A stretch of DNA of 64,000 nt from Owenia fusiformis (lineage: Eukaryota; Annelida; Polychaeta; Sabellida; Oweniidae). Made by a program: the position numbers and the translations under genes. Below, piece by piece: positions 58,749-64,000 of this stretch (position 1 is its first letter; each line of letters begins with the position of its first letter). The DNA lies in NCBI GenBank assembly GCA_903813345.2, contig CAIIXF020000002.1:32506109-32570108 (forward strand), in the 5' to 3' direction. The notes under the pieces are model-generated. The model was not told the origin of the DNA. It saw only the letters and a program-made list of their open reading frames with translations, and did not search any database.

Positions 58749-59829
58749 ATCGTACCTAAAACACAGCAGTGTGACAGTGAAGAATTTAGGACAGAAAATC
58801 CAAAATGGCCACCTTAAAATTTACCCAGAATGCCCAAAAACTAATCAGTTCTTAACTTTGATACATAGAAACATCCCTGAAAATTTCAGATGAATCCATC
58901 AAATGGTTTAGCTGGAAACCTGTAGACAAGTCTTGAAAGTGAAGGACGGAAGGACGTTTAGGACGGAAAATCCAAAATGGCCACCTTAAAATTAACCCAG
59001 AATGCCCAAAAACTAATCAGTTGTTAACTTTGATATGTAGAAACATCCCTGTAAATTTCAAATGAATCCGTCAAATGGTTTGGCTGGAAACCTGTAGACA
59101 ATTCTTGAAAGTGAAGATTTTAGGACGGAAAATCCAAAATGGCCACCTTAAATTTTACCCAGAATGCCAAAAAACTAATCAGTTCTTAACTTTGATACGT
59201 AGAAACATCCCTGAAAATTTCAGATGAATCCGTCAAATGGTTTGGCTGGAAACCTGTAGACAAGTCTTGAAAGTGAAGATTTTAGGACGGAAAGTCCAAA
59301 ATGGCCACCTTAAAATTTACCCAGAATGCCCAAAAACTAATCAGTTGTTAACTTTGATATGTAGAAACATCCCTGTAAATTTCAAATGAATCCGTCAAAT
59401 GGTTTGGCTGAAAACCTGTAGACAAGTCTTGAAAGTGAAGATTTTAGGACGGAAAATCCAAAATGGCCACCTTAAATTTTACCCAGAATGCCAAAAAACT
59501 AATCAGTTCTTAACTTTGATACGTAGAAACATCCCTGAAAATTTCAAATGAATCCGTCAAATGGTTTGGCTGAAAACCTGTAGACAAGTCTTGAAAGTGA
59601 AGATTTTAGGACGGAAAATCCAAAATGGCCACCTTAAATTTTACCCAGAATGCCCAAAAACTAATCAGTTCTTAACTTTGATAGGTAGAAACATTCCTGA
59701 AAATTTCAGATGAATCTGTCAAATGGTTTGGCTGGAAACCTGTAGACAAGCTGAAAAGTGAGACGCCGCCCGCCGCCCGCCCGCCGCCCGTCAAGCTGAC
59801 GACAATATCGTACCTTTATTAGGTACGAT
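58749..59829. mobile_element. hairpin-ended tandem-core element F3, six core units
   Basis: Left tip ATCGTACCT (58749-58757). The right end is the hairpin ATCGTACCT-ttatt-AGGTACGAT (59807-59829), preceded by a GCCGCCC tract (59763-59790). Six units of about 162 bp begin near 58790, 58965, 59122, 59285, 59446 and 59608 (GGACGGAAAATCCAAAATGG). Same family as 58402-58649, but with other tip bases and more units. Confidence 0.75.
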
Positions 59830-59856
59830 AAAAACACCAACTCCACGGAGTAGCAA

Positions 59857-60212
59857 ATCCCACTGAACAAAACAAATTTTGATTGTAAGTGGCAATCTTG
59901 AAAATTCCTTCTTGAGCAGAGCTTGTTTGTCCCTAGACATATAAAATGTGAGCCATATCAGTCAATTAGCATTTGAGTTATCAAAGATTATGTTCTTTTA
60001 TGAAAAAAGGCAGCCATTTTGAATTGAGCAGCCATATTGAAAATTCCTTCTCGAGCAGAGGTAGTACATCCATTAAGGCATAAGCCTATAAAATTTGAAT
60101 CAAATCCGTCAGACAGTATTTGAGTTATCGCCTGGACAAACGAACAGACGGACGAATGGACAGACGAATGGATGGCTTTCCTATATCCCCCTCGAACTTC
60201 GTTCGGTGGGAT
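59857..60212. mobile_element. hairpin-ended repeat family F1, copy with ATCCCACTGAAC ends
   Basis: Left tip ATCCCACTGAAC, right tip GTTCGGTGGGAT, one mismatch between them. It is preceded by the hairpin CTCCACGGAG found beside other F1 left ends. The GACG/GAATGGAC tract (60140-60172) and inner arm TATCCCCCTCGAAC lie at the right. Confidence 0.65.
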
Positions 60213-60213
60213 A

Positions 60214-60976
60214 AAAAGATACAGTATTTGCAATCTACTCCAGATTGCCTTTCATTTGAGTATAATAAAGCTATACTTCTGAAAGATCTCAAAATGAATG
60301 CAAATTTCCATTTTCCTAACCCATCATACACTGCTAGGCAGCCATTTTGAATTTTCCGAGGCACAAATCAAAAAATTACTCTAAAATTCCTTCAATTTGA
60401 GTATAATATAGAACAGCGGATTATATAGAAATGGACTGTAACAAATACCCAGATGTGTTGGTTTTTAAAAAAATGTTGTTTTAGATATCACTTTTTATGC
60501 CCAACATAAAAAATGATGTCCCATTTTATGCTGAGCATAAAAAGTGATGTCTCATTTTATGCTGAGCATAATAAAAAGTGATATCCCATTTTAAGCTGGG
60601 CATAAAAGGTGATGAGGAAAAATGATACTATAGTTGCAATTTACTTTAAACTGCCTTTCATTTGAGTATAAAAAAGCTATACTTCAAGAACATCTCAAAA
60701 TTAACACAAATTCCTGTTTTCCCGACCCCCCATACACAGCCCCTAGGGGTCAGGGTGAAAAACACGGAATATAAGTGAAATAAATAGATTTTGTAAATAC
60801 ACTATCAAAATTTCAAACAACAATATTTCTTTGGCTTAAAATGAAAAAACTTAAATTTTTGGAAAAATTCCAGCCATTTTTTAAGCACTGGCAATCTTGA
60901 AAAAAAAATCCGTGAACTAGTATTTGAGTTATCTTCAGAACTGACTATAATCCTACAGAACTTCGTTCGTTGGGAT
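60214..60976. repeat. family F1-related sequence, right tip GTTCGTTGGGAT
   Basis: Matches 63060-63535 in its body (TTGCAATCTACTCC, CATTTGAGTATAATAAAGCT, CCCCATACACGGCCCC) and ends CAGAACTTCGTTCGTTGGGAT. A local run of TTTATGCTGAGCATAAAAAG palindromic units (60495-60610) is inserted. The left end is not defined. Confidence 0.55.
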
Positions 60977-61607
60977 AACAAAGTGTAGGATTTCCATATA
61001 AACACTTACCAGCTGATGGCTGAATATTAGGTATATAAGCTGTGCTGCTAATGGGTATAGATTGCAATTGCTATAGCTGTGCCTGATACTGCTGCACCTG
61101 TAACTGCTGTTGAACCTGCATCTGCTGCACAAAGTTTGGGTCCTGGATGTTTGGAAAAAAGTACCACTTGACACGGCCATTTGGTTTACGTAGTTGAGAT
61201 CCTGGGGTTGTACAGCGCTCGTTAGGCCATGCATTGGCACACAGGGAAGCTGAAAATAAGGTGACATTATATGAATCAAAATCTATTAAACTCTCAAAAA
61301 TTAACTTTATCTGAAAAGTTTTACCCCAGATGAAAGATAATACATTTGAAACATTTGAGCTGAGTTAAAATGTTTTCAGCATTATTTGCAGGTCAAGTAT
61401 CAAAGCATCATAGGCTATTTTTTCAAATATTTGCCATTTTAAAGATAACATAAGGCTGTTACCTCAATGGTGCTTGAATCTGGTTCTGCAACCTGTGCTG
61501 AATTCTTGTCCATTGCTGTTGCTTACATTGTTGGGGTAATCTAACAGCAGGTTGACAACATTATTGTGACCCCCTTTAGCAGCCTCAATCAGCATTGTAG
61601 AGCCATC

Positions 61608-62189
61608 CTAAATACATGTACAACAAGGAATATATTTTGGGGAATTTAGAGGTTTTCACTTATTTGGACTCAATTACTCATTATTTAGTCATATGGTATT
61701 ACCTATTTAAGGTATATTTTCAAGTCTTTTCAAAATTTAGAATAAACTGCAATAATTGTGATACACTGCTAATACATTTTTTACCATCTTTTATGCATCA
61801 AGTTTTATAAAGAGCCTGTAAACTCATGCAAATGATTTTACATTCCATGTACATAGTGAAATTATAAAAGTAGTCTAGCATTTAGTTAATAGTGTAGTAT
61901 TGTCTTGAGTCAAGACAGTTTTGTTTGTACATAGACTAATGTGTCATGTTTTGATACAATTGTCAATAAAAGAAATATATATATATATTTTGAACAGTTG
62001 AAATGTTTAACATTGTGCCAATGTTATGCCTCTTTAGTTTACTTTATCTGCAACTTCATGTTTATGAATTATAGTGGCTTGTGTGCAGCTGAACACTATT
62101 TTGACCTTAAAAGTGATTAATTTACCCTGCTTTTCTTTAGAGAATAATAATGCCTGTGAGAATGGACACAATTTATCAAATTTTTTTAC
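61608..62189. other. intron of the Mask-like fragment
   Basis: AT-rich with no recognised feature. 61250-61462 and 62387-62594 are likewise plain introns; 61340-61440 and 62490-62570 share a diverged CAGGTCAAGTGTCAAAGCATCA block, a local duplication. Confidence 0.5.
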
Positions 62190-62803
62190 CTTTAACTTGT
62201 GACGAGGATCAGCACAACAACAGCAAGGTGTCTCCCAAAACAAGCAAGAGACAGCACAGTGTGGTCATTGGTGGAAGTTTGCCTGTTAACATCTTCCCCC
62301 TTACTGATCAGGAACTGCACAGTACACAGGTGCCCTGCTCTGGCTGCTTTCATCAGAGGAGTACGACCACCTTCTGACTCATGTTCCTGGAGATTTCAAC
62401 AACATTAATTCATTATGACATACACATATGTATCATAATCATGGACTAATCTTTATGATCTATCACCATGAAATCGTTGTCAAATTCTGAAATGAGCTCT
62501 GTAAAATATGGTTTCAGCATTATAAATGCAGGTCAAGTGTCAAAGCATCATGGCTCATTAAAGTTTATAATATTTAAGTTACTGTAATACATACCAGGCC
62601 AGCTCCATGCATGAGAAGGACATCAGCAACATCAGTGTGCCCATTCTCACAAGCATAAGTCAGTGCAGTGTCACCAGTTCCAGTGTGAGCATGAACATTA
62701 CTCCCTTTAGAAAATAAAGAACATTATTTTCAAACAAATTTTACTGGTGTACAAATCACTGAAACATGTTAAACTAGATAATGGCAACTCCGCGGAGTAG
62801 CAA

Positions 62804-63535
62804 ATCCCAACGAACAAAATATCAATTACCGAATTCCAATTAATTATACTCATTACTTTGGTTAAAATTGAAAAATTTAGATTTTAGAATTGCGAATTCC
62901 TGCAAAGCAGCCATTTTCTGAGGTACAAATCTGAAAAATAATACCATAATTGTGATCTACTCCAAAATTCCTTCAATTTGAGTATAATATAGCCATACTT
63001 TGAAGGGATCGAAAAATTATTGCGAAATCCTACATTAGACGGCCATTTTGAATTTTACGAGGCTCGAATCAGAAAAAAGATACAATATTTGCAATCTACT
63101 CCTAATTGCCTTTCATTTGAGTATAATAAAGCTATACTTCAGAAAGATCTAAAAATTAGCGAAAATTTCTGTTTTCCTGAACCCCCATACACGGCCCCTG
63201 GGGGTCAGGATGAAAAACAAGGAATATATGTGAAAAAGATAGATGTTGCGAATATACTACCTATATTTCAAACAATAATATTAATTACTTTGGCTTAGAA
63301 TGAAAAATTTATGATTTTTGCGAAAATGTCCCATCATTTTTAAAGCGGCGGCGATCTTGAAAAAAATTATTCACCAATATACATCTTTCCACTAAATATG
63401 AAGAAAATCCGTCTACTAGTATTTGAGTTATCTTCCGGACGGACGGAAGGACGGACGGACTGACTGACGGACAGACTGACTGATGGACGGACGGAGGGCT
63501 TCACTATATCCCTACCGAACTTCGTTCGTTGGGAT
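62804..63535. mobile_element. hairpin-ended repeat family F1, copy with ATCCCAACGAAC ends
   Basis: Left tip ATCCCAACGAAC (62804-62815), exact complement of right tip GTTCGTTGGGAT (63524-63535). A GACG/GACTGACG tract (63436-63495) precedes the inner arm TATCCCTACCGAAC and TTC loop. CTCCGCGGAG stands just outside the left tip. It lies in an intron of the Mask-like gene. Confidence 0.72.
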
Positions 63536-63820
63536 AATAATTCATGAGCCTCACTGAGCCTCAGTAAAATATTTTTAGCATACAAGTTAGCAGCTTCTTA
63601 AGTTTTGTCAAGAAAACCTCTGTATTTACTTCAAATCTATTTCATAGTGTAACAAAAAACTAAAACCTACCAGATTTTAGAAGGTACTTGACAAGCTCAA
63701 GGTGTCCTTCCTGTGCTGCCTCCATAAGCAGTCTCCCGAGTCTCCTCAGTCTGTGCATTGATGTCAGCCCCTGGTAAGACAATGACAAACAAATTACTAA
63801 CAAGGCATTAACATGACAAA

Positions 63821-64000
63821 ATGTCACCACCTAGTTGCTCACAATATTATGAGTTCAAACTTAAGTCAGATTTGAATTTCTGATAACTTGTTAAGTCAAA
63901 TTTGAACTTCTGAAAAGATGAAGATGATTTTGAAAAAAAATTTGGTCAATTTGAAGCAAGTTGAAAACAGACCTTTTTGACCTTTTTTTACCTTGAGAAG
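63821..64000. mobile_element. tandem-core element family F2, second copy (runs off the edge)
   Basis: Starts with the same ~30-bp left flank and tip as at 32040-32067 (GGCATTAACATGACAAAATG, then TCACCACCTA), then the same core units (TTAAGTCAGATTTGAATTTC; GAAGCAAGTTGAAAACAGAC). Cut by the window end. Confidence 0.75.

Larger units (their letters stand above)
61010..63770 (-). pseudogene. ANKHD1-like: Mask/ANKHD1-like ankyrin-repeat gene fragment
   Basis: Five exons, in order 63671-63770, 62595-62704, 62190-62386, about 61463-61607 and 61010-61249. They follow the second ankyrin block of Mask proteins (ANKHD1/ANKRD17): GADINAQTEETRET, LMEAAQEGHLELVKYLL, GDTALTYACENGHTDVADVL, EHESEGGRTPLMKAARAGHL, DGSTMLIEAAKGGH, then a Q-rich stretch (VQQQLQVQQYQAQ). 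Splice borders are preserved. Lesions: exon 1 lacks about 30 codons between TRET and LMEAAQ and is frameshifted; exon 3 lacks about seven codons after HLAVV and shifts; exon 5 has an in-frame TAG after YQAQL. Mask is a conserved single large gene in animals, so this is probably a decaying duplicate; upstream exons would lie beyond the right edge. Confidence 0.72.

Overview
This looks like nuclear DNA of an animal, most likely a marine invertebrate. It is AT-rich, coding sequence is split into short exons with GT/AG borders, and most of it is transposon-derived. Tandem-core repeats with a tetranucleotide tract and a hairpin tip resemble, from memory, the pearl elements of bivalves and the HINE/Helentron group, so a mollusc is my best guess; the sequence alone does not prove it.

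Left third (1-29 kb): three tandem copies of a METTL27 (WBSCR27)-like methyltransferase gene on the minus strand. Copy A leaves the left edge. Copy B (10567-12918) and copy C (15004-28468) each join into an intact five-exon, 227-residue frame. Intron 4 of copy C is about 11 kb because a minisatellite there received an L1/Tx1-type LINE (16304-26269, 15-bp target duplication). That LINE was then hit by a head-to-tail dimer of an R2/Hero-type element (19479-24075, one copy with an intact 1113-residue ORF) and by two TTAA-flanked elements in opposite orientation. The LINE frame rejoins exactly when the TTAA elements are removed.

Middle (29-43 kb): a second, broken R2/Hero-type element with its own TTAA insertion, a large tandem-core element (32057-33748), a 0.9-kb TIR element, a roughly 475-bp-period array, a Tc1/mariner relic, a CR1-like 3' fragment and a 138-bp minisatellite.

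Right third (43-64 kb): minus-strand exons of three kinds. There is one diverged SF3B1-like exon, seven cysteine-rich (GCC2/GCC3-type) exons of which several carry frameshifts or stops, and five exons of a Mask/ANKHD1-like ankyrin gene with deletions. A 9-kb element with perfect 36-bp TIRs (48330-57312) lies between two cysteine-rich exons and contains a Penelope-like GIY-YIG fragment. Several tandem-core elements with matched ends fill 43.8-44.5 kb and 58.4-63.5 kb.

Only METTL27-like copies B and C look like working host genes. The rest is mobile DNA, repeats or decaying gene fragments, and the main interest is how the mobile layers are nested and how several unrelated repeat families share one terminal design.
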